From Synechococcaceae cyanobacterium (GTDB lineage Bacteria > Cyanobacteriota > Cyanobacteriia > PCC-6307 > Cyanobiaceae): a stretch of 15,964 nucleotides of DNA. Location of the stretch: assembly GCA_947460085.1 (NCBI GenBank), contig CANHGA010000019.1, forward strand, positions 1-15,964, read 5' to 3'. Both the position numbers and the translations under genes were made by a program. Every line of letters begins with the position of its first letter. Position 1 is the first letter of the stretch. The notes beneath the pieces were generated by a model that saw only the letters and a list, made by a program, of their open reading frames with translations, did no database searches and had not been told where the DNA came from. Positions 7,389 through 14,671 of this stretch are shown piece by piece.

Positions 7389-7531
7389 CGCCGCAGCCCT
7401 GCTGCTACATCGGTTCAGACCACTGAAATGTCTTGAGGGGCAAACAGTTCACCGAACGCCATTTTTCTTCATAGAACGGCGGTCCCATTCCCGATGTCCT
7501 TACTGATTTCCTTCGCCAGGGCCCACCCTCT
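7389..7531. promoter_or_regulatory. Divergent promoter region of rpaB and radA
   Basis: A 143-bp spacer between the ATG of rpaB and the GTG of radA that must carry both promoters unless these lie inside the genes. It is more AT-rich than its surroundings, for example around 7460-7475 and 7501-7512. I looked for two TTACA-type HLR1 half-sites about 11 bp apart and for a clear -35/-10 pair on either strand and could not place any with confidence. Confidence 0.5.
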
Positions 7532-8986
7532 GTGGCTAAATCCAGCTCCGTTTTTGTTTGCACCAGTTGCGGGGCCCAAACCCGTCAATTTTTTGGCAAA
7601 TGTTCCAGCTGTGGCAGCTGGAACAGCCTGGTGGAACAGCTGCAGACGGCCGCCCCAGCTGCCGATAGCCGGCGGCGGCGCCCCGTGGCCAACCCGGCGC
7701 AGGCAGGGGCGGGGCAGCCGAAGCGCTCGGAGCCGATCCAATCGGTGGGGGAGCGGCCCTTGCAGCGCCTGGCCACGGGCTACGGCGAATTTGACCGGGT
7801 CTTGGGTGGGGGGCTGGTACCGGGCTCTTTGGTGTTGCTGGGCGGGGATCCCGGCATCGGTAAATCCACCTTGCTGCTGCAGAGCTGCCGCTCCATGGCT
7901 GGGCGCACCTCGGTGCTCTACGTGAGTGCGGAGGAATCGGCCCAGCAGGTGAAGCTGCGCTGGCGCCGGCTGGCTGAGGTTTCCGGAGAAGAGGTCACGG
8001 GAGCTGAAGCTCAAAACCTGGGGGCTGATTTTCAGCTGCTAGCCGAAACCGACCTGGAGTTGGTGCTGCAGGAACTTGAGGCCCTAAGGCCAGCGGTGGC
8101 CATCATCGACAGCATCCAGGCCCTGCACGACGCGGAGCTTGGCAGTGCCCCGGGCTCGGTGGCCCAAGTGCGCGAGTGCGCTGCGGCCCTGGCCCGGATT
8201 GCCAAACGCCAGAACACCGCCCTGCTGCTGGTGGGCCATGTGACCAAGGAGGGCATGCTGGCGGGCCCCAAGGTGCTCGAGCACCTGGTGGATGCGGTGC
8301 TCACCTTTGAGGGGGATCGCTTTGCTAGCCACCGCCTGCTGCGGGCGGCCAAAAATCGTTTTGGCGCGACCCACGAGTTGGGGGTGTTCGAAATGCGCGA
8401 CCGGGGCTTGGCTGAGGTCACCAACCCCAGCGAGTTGTTCCTCGGTGGCGATGAACCCAGCGCCGGCACGGCCACGATCGTGGCCTGCGAGGGCACCCGG
8501 CCCCTGGTGGTGGAGTTGCAGTCGCTGGTGAGCACCACCAGCTACGCCAGCCCGCGCCGCACCGCCACGGGCATCGGCACCAATCGCTTGCACCAGATCC
8601 TGGCGGTGCTGGAAAAGCACCTGGGCCTGCCCCTCTCCCGCTTCGATTGCTACCTGGCGGTGGCCGGGGGGCTGGAGGTGGAGGAGCCGGCGGCAGACCT
8701 GGGCGTGGCCGCGGCGGTGGTGGCCAGCTACCGCGACCTCACCATGCCGCCAGGCACGGTGCTGGTGGGGGAATTGGGCCTAGGCGGCCAGCTGCGCCCC
8801 GTGGGCCAGCTGGAATTGCGCCTGGGCGAAGCGGCCAGGCTGGGCTTTACCCGGGCCGTGGTGCCCAAGGGCACGGGCCTGGCCAAGGTGGCCGCAGGCT
8901 TGGGCCTCCAGCTCCTGGAGGCCAGCACGGTGGCCGCCGCCCTGGTGGCCGCCCTTGGGGTGAACCCCGCAGACGATCGGGCGTAA
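7532..8986 (+). CDS. radA: DNA repair/recombination protein RadA (Sms)
   Basis: A 484-residue RecA-related ATPase that processes recombination intermediates by driving branch migration. The N-terminal C4 zinc finger is CTSCG at 10-14 and CSSCG at 24-28. The Walker A motif is GGDPGIGKST at about 104-113, Walker B is AIIDSIQ near 190, and the RadA-specific KNRFG lies at 274-278. The Lon-like C-terminal domain starts near LVELQSLVSTTSY and includes CYLAVAGGLEVEEPAADLGV and VGELGLGGQLRPV. The start is GTG at 7532, chosen because the zinc finger begins nine codons later. The stop lies 5 bp from the stop of convergent ycf3, leaving no space for a terminator. Confidence 0.96.
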   Translation: MAKSSSVFVCTSCGAQTRQFFGKCSSCGSWNSLVEQLQTAAPAADSRRRRPVANPAQAGAGQPKRSEPIQSVGERPLQRLATGYGEFDRVLGGGLVPGSLVLLGGDPGIGKSTLLLQSCRSMAGRTSVLYVSAEESAQQVKLRWRRLAEVSGEEVTGAEAQNLGADFQLLAETDLELVLQELEALRPAVAIIDSIQALHDAELGSAPGSVAQVRECAAALARIAKRQNTALLLVGHVTKEGMLAGPKVLEHLVDAVLTFEGDRFASHRLLRAAKNRFGATHELGVFEMRDRGLAEVTNPSELFLGGDEPSAGTATIVACEGTRPLVVELQSLVSTTSYASPRRTATGIGTNRLHQILAVLEKHLGLPLSRFDCYLAVAGGLEVEEPAADLGVAAAVVASYRDLTMPPGTVLVGELGLGGQLRPVGQLELRLGEAARLGFTRAVVPKGTGLAKVAAGLGLQLLEASTVAAALVAALGVNPADDRA

Positions 8987-8991
8987 GGCCG

Positions 8992-9513
8992 TTAGAAGTA
9001 CACGTCGACCGCACCGCGGCCACTGGTTTTCAGCCAGTTTTGGGCCTCGATGTAGTTGTTCGGTGCCAGCCGAATGGCTTTCCCCCAGAAATCGGCCGCC
9101 TGGTCGAAGCAGCGGTCGGCTTCATCGGCCTCACCTTTCTCTTCGGCAATCGAGCCGAGGTGATGGTGAATCACGGCCATGTTGTTGAGGGCCTGGGGCA
9201 TCTTGCTGTTGAGCTCCAGGGCTTGGGTGTACTGGTCGAGGGCCTTCTGGTGTTCGCCATTGCTGGCGTACACCAGGGCCATGTTGTAGAGGATGAAGGC
9301 CCGGTCATTGGGGTCGTCCTCAAGCGTGAGGGCTTCCTCGTAGTTCTCGAGGGCTTCGGCGTACTCGCCATCGGCCTGGGCGCTCATGCCGTCGCGGTAA
9401 TAGGCGAACGCTTCCTTGGCGCGCCGGTTGGTAGGCAGCACCTTGAGGATCAGGTCTGCCATCACCGTGAAGCTCTTGTCGATGAAGTTGTCGTTGCGTT
9501 GGGAGCGGGGCAC
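8992..9513 (-). CDS. ycf3: Photosystem I assembly protein Ycf3
   Basis: A 173-residue tetratricopeptide protein needed to assemble photosystem I, where it binds subunits such as PsaA/PsaB at the thylakoid surface. Three TPR units are visible at about residues 34-68, 71-105 and 120-153, for example EALENYEEALTLEDDPND and KALDQYTQALELNSKMPQAL. The start is taken as GTG at 9513 because family members begin MPRSQRNDNFIDKSF; an in-frame ATG at 9531 would add six residues not seen in the family. No Shine-Dalgarno sequence is visible. It is divergent from the copper ATPase across 60 bp. Copper supply serves plastocyanin, the donor to photosystem I, which makes the neighbourhood functionally sensible. 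Confidence 0.95.
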   Translation of the reverse strand: MPRSQRNDNFIDKSFTVMADLILKVLPTNRRAKEAFAYYRDGMSAQADGEYAEALENYEEALTLEDDPNDRAFILYNMALVYASNGEHQKALDQYTQALELNSKMPQALNNMAVIHHHLGSIAEEKGEADEADRCFDQAADFWGKAIRLAPNNYIEAQNWLKTSGRGAVDVYF

Positions 9514-9519
9514 CGGCGG

Positions 9520-9558
9520 TAGGCAGAGCAATGGGGCCCATCCTCGCCGATCTGCCTA
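9520..9558. promoter_or_regulatory. 8-bp inverted repeat in the ycf3/ctaA spacer, candidate shared operator
   Basis: TAGGCAGA at 9520-9527 is matched by its exact reverse complement TCTGCCTA at 9551-9558. The arm centres are 31 bp apart, close to three helical turns, and the pair fills most of the 60-bp gap between divergent start codons. Dyads of this kind often bind dimeric regulators, but the regulator is unknown and a chance match cannot be excluded (I estimate a few percent for a spacer of this length). Confidence 0.35.
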
Positions 9559-9573
9559 GCCTTCGCTCAGTTT

Positions 9574-11919
9574 TTGACCGTTGGCTTGCCCGTGCTCGAG
9601 CCCCTCTTGCTGGAAATCGAGGGCATGAAGTGCGGCAGCTGCGTGCGGGCTGTTGAAAAGCGGCTGCTGGAGCAGCCCGGGGTGCAGCAAGCCAGCGTGA
9701 ATTTGCTCACCCGAACCGCCTGGGTGCAGCTCGACCCAGAGCTCGTGCTGGCTGAGCAGGGCGAAGCTTTGCCGCGCCTCAAGCAGGCCCTGGCCGGCTT
9801 GGGCTACCAGGCCACCCTGCGCGAGGCGGGCCAGGAGGTGGCCTCCCGCCGGGAGTTGCTCCAGCAGCGGCATTGGTGGCAGCAATGGCGCCAACTGGTG
9901 GTGGCCTTGGCCCTGCTGCTGGTGTCGGTGCTCGGCCATTTGGCCCTGGAAGGGGTGATCCCTCCCCCGGCGGCGACCCTGCTGGCGGACGTGCGCTTCC
10001 ACGCCCTGGTGGCCACCGTGGTGCTGCTGGGTCCGGGGCGCCCGATCCTGGTGCGGGGGATGCGGTCGGCCTGGGCTGGGGTGCCCACCATGGACACCCT
10101 GGTGGGCCTGGGGGTGATCAGTGCCTACCTGGCCAGCCTGGTGGCCTTCCTATGGCCCGAAACCGGCTGGCCCTGCTTTTTCAATGAGCCGGTGCTGTTG
10201 CTCGGCTTTGTGCTGCTGGGCCGGTTTTTAGAAGATCGGGCCCGCTTTCGCACCGGCCGTGCCCTGGAGCAGCTGGCTGCCCTGCAACCGGATACGGCCC
10301 TGTTGCTGATGGATGGGGGCCCGCCGCGCCAGGTGCGGGTGGGGGGCCTGCGGCCGGGGGACCGGGTGCAGCTGCTGCCGGGGGATCGGGTGCCGGTGGA
10401 TGGGGTGGTGTTGGCCGGGGCTTCGGCGGTGGATGTGTCGGGCCTCACCGGCGAACCCCTGCCCTTGCAGGCCGAGGTGGGCACGGAATTGGCGGCGGGC
10501 AGCCTCAATTTGGAAGCCCCCCTAGAGCTCGAGGTGCGGCGCTCTGGCGGCGACAGCGCCATTGCCCGGATCATCCATCTGGTGGAGCAGGCCCAGGCCC
10601 GCAAGGCCCCGATTCAGCGGTTGGTGGATCAGGTGGCGGGGCGCTTCACCCTGTTTGTATTGGCCCTGGCCATCGCCACGTTTGTCTTCTGGTGGCAATG
10701 GGGAGCGCGCCTCTGGCCCCAGGTGCTGGTGCGTCAGGTTGCCCATGAGATGGGCCCCATGGCCCATGGGGTGCTCGGATCGAGCGCCGATACCCCCCTC
10801 GCCTTGGCCCTGCAATTGGCCATTTCGGTGTTGGTGGTGGCCTGTCCCTGCGCCCTGGGCTTGGCCACGCCCACGGCCATGACGGTGGGTTCGGGGCTGG
10901 CGGCCCGTTCGGGCCTGCTGTTCCGGGGCGGCGATGCGATTGAGGCGGCCTCCCGGTTGGGGGCGGTGCTGTTCGATAAAACCGGCACCCTCACCGTGGG
11001 CAGGCCCCTGGTCATTGGGGTGCAGCCGTTTGGGGCCACGGCAGCCGAGCGGGTGGTGCAGCTGGCCGCCAGCCTGGAGGCCAGTACCCGCCATCCCTTG
11101 GCCTACGCGATCCAGCAGGAGGCCCATCGCCTGGAGCTGCCGCTGCTGGCGGCCACCGAGTCCCGCACCGTGGCGGGCGAAGGGGTGGAAGGGCTGGTGG
11201 CTGGGGAGCGTTTTCGGGTGGGTCGCTTGGCCTGGGTGCAGGCCGACGACGACCTCGATGCCATGGCGTGCCAAACCCGGCTTGAGCTCCAGGGCGCCAC
11301 GGTGTTGGCGATTGGCGGCCCGGCGGGCTTGATGGGTTTGGTGGCGGTTCAAGATTCGCCGCGCCCCGATGCCCAGCGGGTGTTGGGGGAGCTGCGGGCC
11401 ATGGGCCTGCAACTGGGGTTGCTGAGTGGGGATCGGCGCCAGCCGGTGGAACGGCTGGGCGCCCTGCTGGGCCTGCACAACGAGGAATTGGCCTGGGAAC
11501 TGCGCCCCGAGCAAAAGTTGGAGCGCATTGGAGCTTTTGCCCATCGCGGCACCTTGGCGATGGTGGGTGATGGCATCAACGATGCCCCTGCCTTGGCCGC
11601 GGCCGATCTCGGCATTGCCGTGGGTACGGGCACCCAGATCGCCCAGGACACCGCCGATCTGGTGGTGCTGGGGGACCGTTTGCAGGGGGTGCTGGCGGCG
11701 TTGCGCCTGGCCCGGCGCACCATGGCCAAGGTGCGCCAAAACCTGGCCTGGGCCTTTGGCTACAACCTGATCGTGTTGCCGATCGCGGCGGGGGTGTTGC
11801 TGCCGGGCTTTGGGGTGCTGCTCACCCCGCCCTACGCGGCCCTGTTGATGGCGTTGAGTTCGATCACGGTGGTTGGCAATGCCCTGTTGCTGCAGGATGG
11901 GCCCCATCAGCAGGGATAA
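9574..11919 (+). CDS. ctaA: P1B-type copper-transporting ATPase, CtaA-like
   Basis: A 781-residue heavy-metal ATPase. The N-terminal metal-binding domain has GMKCGSCVRAVEKRLL (about 17-32), and membrane helices follow from about 106. TGE lies in GLTGEPLPL (near 291), the CPC ion site in VVACPCALGLATPTAM (near 421-436), the phosphorylation site in FDKTGTLT (near 467-474), the CPx-specific HP pair in STRHPLAYAI (near 505-514) and the hinge GDGINDAPALAAADL near 666-680. CPC plus YN in helix 7 (FGYNLIVLP) and MALSS in helix 8 indicate Cu(I). Cyanobacteria carry CtaA (plasma membrane import) and PacS (thylakoid); the GMKC metal site resembles CtaA from memory, but the assignment between them is moderate. 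Start TTG at 9574; GTG at 9592 is an alternative. tmk follows after 6 bp. Confidence 0.88.
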   Translation: MTVGLPVLEPLLLEIEGMKCGSCVRAVEKRLLEQPGVQQASVNLLTRTAWVQLDPELVLAEQGEALPRLKQALAGLGYQATLREAGQEVASRRELLQQRHWWQQWRQLVVALALLLVSVLGHLALEGVIPPPAATLLADVRFHALVATVVLLGPGRPILVRGMRSAWAGVPTMDTLVGLGVISAYLASLVAFLWPETGWPCFFNEPVLLLGFVLLGRFLEDRARFRTGRALEQLAALQPDTALLLMDGGPPRQVRVGGLRPGDRVQLLPGDRVPVDGVVLAGASAVDVSGLTGEPLPLQAEVGTELAAGSLNLEAPLELEVRRSGGDSAIARIIHLVEQAQARKAPIQRLVDQVAGRFTLFVLALAIATFVFWWQWGARLWPQVLVRQVAHEMGPMAHGVLGSSADTPLALALQLAISVLVVACPCALGLATPTAMTVGSGLAARSGLLFRGGDAIEAASRLGAVLFDKTGTLTVGRPLVIGVQPFGATAAERVVQLAASLEASTRHPLAYAIQQEAHRLELPLLAATESRTVAGEGVEGLVAGERFRVGRLAWVQADDDLDAMACQTRLELQGATVLAIGGPAGLMGLVAVQDSPRPDAQRVLGELRAMGLQLGLLSGDRRQPVERLGALLGLHNEELAWELRPEQKLERIGAFAHRGTLAMVGDGINDAPALAAADLGIAVGTGTQIAQDTADLVVLGDRLQGVLAALRLARRTMAKVRQNLAWAFGYNLIVLPIAAGVLLPGFGVLLTPPYAALLMALSSITVVGNALLLQDGPHQQG

Positions 11920-11925
11920 AACCAG

Positions 11926-12579
11926 GTGCCAAGCGGCCGGTTTGTGGTGCTCGAGGGCATTGATGGCTGCGGCAAAACCACCCAGCTGCAGGCGTTGCGT
12001 GATTGGCTGCCCAGCAGTGGTCTGATGGCCCCCGGCGCTGCCCTACTGGTGACCCGCGAACCGGGGGGTACCGCCCTGGGCCAGGCCCTGCGCCAGCTGC
12101 TGCTCCACCCCCCGGGCGAGGCGGCCCCGGAGCCCACGGCTGAGTTGCTGCTCTATGCGGCGGACCGGGCCCAGCACGTGGAGCAGACCATCCGTCCGGC
12201 CCTGGAGCGGGGCGACTGGGTGCTCAGTGATCGCTTTGCCGGATCCACCGCGGCCTATCAGGGCCATGGCCGGGGCCTGTCGATGGCGCTGATCGGCCAG
12301 CTGGAAGCCATCGCCACCGGTGGGCTGGCGGCCGATCTCACCCTCTGGCTGGATGTGCCCCTGGCGGAATCGATGCGCCGCCGCGGTGATCGACCCGCCG
12401 ACCGGATTGAAGCCAGTGGCCAGGCCTTTCTGCAGCGGGTGGCCGAGGGCTTTGCGGCCTTAGCTGCCCAGCGGGCCTGGCACCGGGTGGATGCCAGCCA
12501 ATCGCCAGAGCAGGTGCGTGGGGCCTGCCGGGCTTTGGTGGAGCAGCAGCTGGGCGGTTTGCCAGGCCCCGGCCGATGA
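11926..12579 (+). CDS. tmk: Thymidylate kinase
   Basis: A 217-residue kinase that phosphorylates dTMP to dTDP with ATP in the cytoplasm. The P-loop is GIDGCGKTT (11-19), REPGGT (44-49) forms the nucleotide-binding arm, SDRFAGSTAAYQG (about 101-113) is the DR(Y/F) region, and RRRGDRPADRIE in the LID region near 151-162 carries Arg residues as in bacterial type II enzymes. The GTG start at 11926 is 6 bp after the copper ATPase, and the end overlaps holB as ATGA, so the three genes probably share a transcript. Linkage to holB is common in bacteria because both serve DNA replication. Confidence 0.96.
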   Translation: MPSGRFVVLEGIDGCGKTTQLQALRDWLPSSGLMAPGAALLVTREPGGTALGQALRQLLLHPPGEAAPEPTAELLLYAADRAQHVEQTIRPALERGDWVLSDRFAGSTAAYQGHGRGLSMALIGQLEAIATGGLAADLTLWLDVPLAESMRRRGDRPADRIEASGQAFLQRVAEGFAALAAQRAWHRVDASQSPEQVRGACRALVEQQLGGLPGPGR

Positions 12580-13583
12580 GTGGTCTGTTTGCCGATCTGG
12601 TCGGCCAAAACCAGGCGGTTGCCCTTCTTGATGCGGCGCTCAAGCACCAGCGGCTGGCGCCGGCCTATCTGTTTGCGGGCCCCCATGGGGTGGGCCGGCG
12701 CCGGGCGGCCCTGCGTTTTTTGGAGGGGGTGTTGGCGGGCCCAACCGGTTCGCCAGCCCTTCGCCGCCGTCTGGAGGAGGGCAACCATCCCGACCTGCTC
12801 TGGGTGGAGCCCACCTATTCCGAGAAGGGCCAGCTGGTGCCGGCTTCGAAGGCTGCCGAGCTGGGGGTGAGCCGCCGGGCCGCCCCCCAACTGCGGTTGG
12901 AGCAGATTCGCGACGTGTCGCGCTTTCTGGCCCGTCGGGCGGTGGAGGCCCCCGGTTGTTTGGTGGTGCTGGAGGGGGCTGAGGCCATGGCGGAAGGAGC
13001 TGCCAATGCCCTGCTGAAAACCCTGGAGGAACCTGGCGATGGCCTGCTGATCTTGCTCACGGCGGCCCCAGAGCAGCTGCTCAGCACGATTCGCTCCCGC
13101 TGCCAGCAGATTCCCTTTGCCCGCCTGGCCCCGGCCTTGATGCTGGAGGTGTTGGCGGGCTCTGGGGCGCCAGGGGCCGGGCCTGGAGATGGCGATGGAG
13201 ATGGCGATCCGCTCGAGCTGGTGGAACTGGCGGCGGGGTCACCGGGCGCCCTGCTGGCCCATCGCCAGCAGTGGCAAACCCTGCCCGAAGGGATGGCCGA
13301 TCGCCTGCGGGGCCTGGCCCAGGGGCCACCGGAACCCCTGGCGGCCTTGGAATTGGCCCGGGATCTCTGCGAAGCCCTCGATGGCGAGCAGCAGCTTTGG
13401 CTACTGGATTGGTGGCAATTGGTGCTGTGGCGCCAAGCTCCCGCCCCCGCTCAAATGCCTCTGAGATGCCGCCTCGAAAAACTGCGCCGCCTCGAAAAAC
13501 TGCGCAGCCACCTCAAGGCCTACGTTCAGCCTCGACTGGCATGGGAAGTGGCGTTGCTGGAGTTGGCACGGTCGAGCCATTAG
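12576..13583 (+). CDS. holB: DNA polymerase III delta' subunit
   Basis: A 335-residue clamp-loader subunit of the AAA+ fold. The N-terminus MSGLFADLVGQNQAVALL, the helix segment ANALLKTLEEP (about 143-153) and the SRC motif (TIRSRCQQIPF, Cys176) identify it. The P-loop reads GPHGVGRRR, with Arg in place of the ATP-binding Lys, as expected for a delta' that does not hydrolyse ATP. The zinc-binding cysteines found in many delta' proteins before GNHPDLLWVEP are absent. Two in-frame duplications mark the C-terminal half: a GDGDGDGD stretch near 204-211 and RLEKLR twice at 299-310. The last 71 bp overlap the 3' end of rpaA on the other strand. Confidence 0.92.
   Translation: MSGLFADLVGQNQAVALLDAALKHQRLAPAYLFAGPHGVGRRRAALRFLEGVLAGPTGSPALRRRLEEGNHPDLLWVEPTYSEKGQLVPASKAAELGVSRRAAPQLRLEQIRDVSRFLARRAVEAPGCLVVLEGAEAMAEGAANALLKTLEEPGDGLLILLTAAPEQLLSTIRSRCQQIPFARLAPALMLEVLAGSGAPGAGPGDGDGDGDPLELVELAAGSPGALLAHRQQWQTLPEGMADRLRGLAQGPPEPLAALELARDLCEALDGEQQLWLLDWWQLVLWRQAPAPAQMPLRCRLEKLRRLEKLRSHLKAYVQPRLAWEVALLELARSSH
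13185..13208 (+). repeat. 12-bp perfect tandem duplication in holB
   Basis: GGAGATGGCGAT occurs twice without mismatch at 13185-13196 and 13197-13208, coding Gly-Asp four times in a surface-linker-like part of HolB. Confidence 0.85.
13470..13505 (+). repeat. 18-bp perfect tandem duplication in holB
   Basis: CGCCTCGAAAAACTGCGC occurs twice without mismatch at 13470-13487 and 13488-13505, coding RLEKLR twice in a basic helix near the HolB C-terminus. It ends 7 bp before the rpaA stop codon. The lack of any mismatch suggests a recent duplication. Confidence 0.9.
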
Positions 13584-14280
13584 GCAGCTCGAGGCAGTAC
13601 CCGGCCCCGTAGACCGTTTTGATGAAGCGCGGCTTGCGGGGATCGGGCTCGAGTTTGGTGCGCAAGTGCCGCACATGGACCCGGATCGTTTCGATGTCGT
13701 CGTCGGGTTCGTAGCCCCACACCTCTTTGAGGATCAGGGAGGGAGCCACGGTTTGGCCGTGGCGCTGGAGCAGGCAGTGCAGCAGCTCGAATTCCAGGTG
13801 GGTGAGCCGCACGGCGGCATCGAACCAGATCGCCTCAAAGCGCTCGGGCACCAGGGTGAGGCAGCCGTAGCTAAGGATTTCGTTGTGCTTGGTGGAGAGG
13901 GGGGCCCGGTCGCTGCGGCGCAGGAGCGCCTTGACCCTCACCATCAGCTCCTCGAGGTCGAAGGGTTTGGTGAGGTAGTCGTCGGCGCCGGAGTTGAAGC
14001 CACTCACCTTGTCCTTGGTGCCGCCCAGGGCCGTGAGCATCAGGATCGGGATCTTGGCGGTGCGCTCCTCGCGGCGGAGCCGCTGGCACAGGGTGATGCC
14101 ATCCACCTTGGGCAGCATCAGATCCAGCAGGATCAGATCTGGGCAGTATTGGAAGGCCAGGGCCTGGCCCTTGATGCCGTCATCGGCGCGGTGCACATCA
14201 AAGCCGCCATGCTCCAGGTGGCCAGCCACCAGGTCGCGCATGTCGCTGTCGTCTTCGATCAGCAGGATGCAGGGCTTCAT
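13513..14280 (-). CDS. rpaA: RpaA, OmpR-type response regulator (circadian output)
   Basis: A 255-residue response regulator. The receiver domain has Asp10/Asp11 in LIEDDSD, phospho-acceptor Asp53 in LILLDLMLPKVDG and Lys105 in YLTKPFDLEEL. The winged helix shows RLTHLEFELLHCLLQRHGQT and the recognition region DDDIETIRVHVRHLRTKL, ending in VYGAGYCLELP. The segments LTLVPERFEAIWF and KEVWGYEPDDDIETIRVHV are typical of RpaA, which is phosphorylated by SasA and drives clock-controlled expression. The ATG at 14280 (MKPCILLIEDD) is chosen over the in-frame start at 14343 because receivers normally begin just before this strand. The last about 23 codons, a Pro/Thr-rich tail after GYCLELP, lie antisense to holB. 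Confidence 0.93.
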   Translation of the reverse strand: MKPCILLIEDDSDMRDLVAGHLEHGGFDVHRADDGIKGQALAFQYCPDLILLDLMLPKVDGITLCQRLRREERTAKIPILMLTALGGTKDKVSGFNSGADDYLTKPFDLEELMVRVKALLRRSDRAPLSTKHNEILSYGCLTLVPERFEAIWFDAAVRLTHLEFELLHCLLQRHGQTVAPSLILKEVWGYEPDDDIETIRVHVRHLRTKLEPDPRKPRFIKTVYGAGYCLELPNGSTVPTPATPLPMPVEAERRP

Positions 14281-14518
14281 GGCATCACTTTGGCTGAAAT
14301 GCGGCAGGGCAACAGGGGCGACAGCAAACGACGCACGGCCCATCTTCCAGGCTGGTGCAATCGATCAACCCGGGGAAAACCCACCGGAGCCTGGCCGAAG
14401 GGGGCTGGCCAGGCCAGTGATGCCAGTGGATTGGGGCTTGCTGGGGCACCAGGGGAGACAGCCGGACCGCAGCGGGATCTTCAGCTTCTCTTTAGGGTTG
14501 CTTGTTGTGATTGTTGCC
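14281..14518. other. Spacer upstream of rpaA, no gene seen
   Basis: About 240 bp between the rpaA start and the terminator after tRNA-Asn. It should contain the leftward rpaA promoter and leader. No convincing ORF with a start and no confident -35/-10 pair were found. A GC-rich patch around 14406-14431 contains the palindrome CTGGCCAG and a repeated CCAGTG, which I list only as possible structure. Confidence 0.5.
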
Positions 14519-14550
14519 AAAAAAAACCGCACCCAGGTATGGATGCGGTT
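14519..14550 (-). terminator. Intrinsic terminator downstream of tRNA-Asn
   Basis: Read leftward, AACCGCA (14550-14544) pairs with TGCGGTT (14531-14525); three inner pairs (one G-T wobble and two C-G) extend the stem to 10 bp with a 6-base loop. Eight T residues on the minus strand, read as A at 14519-14526 on the + strand, overlap the end of the stem and follow it. It lies 18 bp past the tRNA 3' end and would close the UPF0367-ABC-tRNA transcript or the tRNA alone. Confidence 0.88.
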
Positions 14551-14568
14551 CTTTAGGGCTGACAAAAG

Positions 14569-14640
<72 letters not shown>

Positions 14641-14671
14641 ATGCAGCTACCGGCGAACCGGCCTGAAGAAC

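Noticed and set aside
10522..11907. 461-codon minus-strand open frame opposite the copper ATPase
   Set aside because: The + strand frame contains all P-type ATPase motifs; the antisense frame is a Gln/His/Arg-rich shadow.
14406..14431. GC-rich palindromic patch upstream of rpaA
   Set aside because: CTGGCCAG and repeated CCAGTG are short and common in this composition; spacing and position give no clear operator.
14650..14661. CCGG-CGAA-CCGG hairpin between the ABC ATPase gene and tRNA-Asn (UUCG loop on the transcript)
   Set aside because: The stem is only four to five pairs, the loop is closed by G-C rather than the stable C-G, and no T-run follows, so it is not a terminator. It could be a processing structure, but support is too weak.
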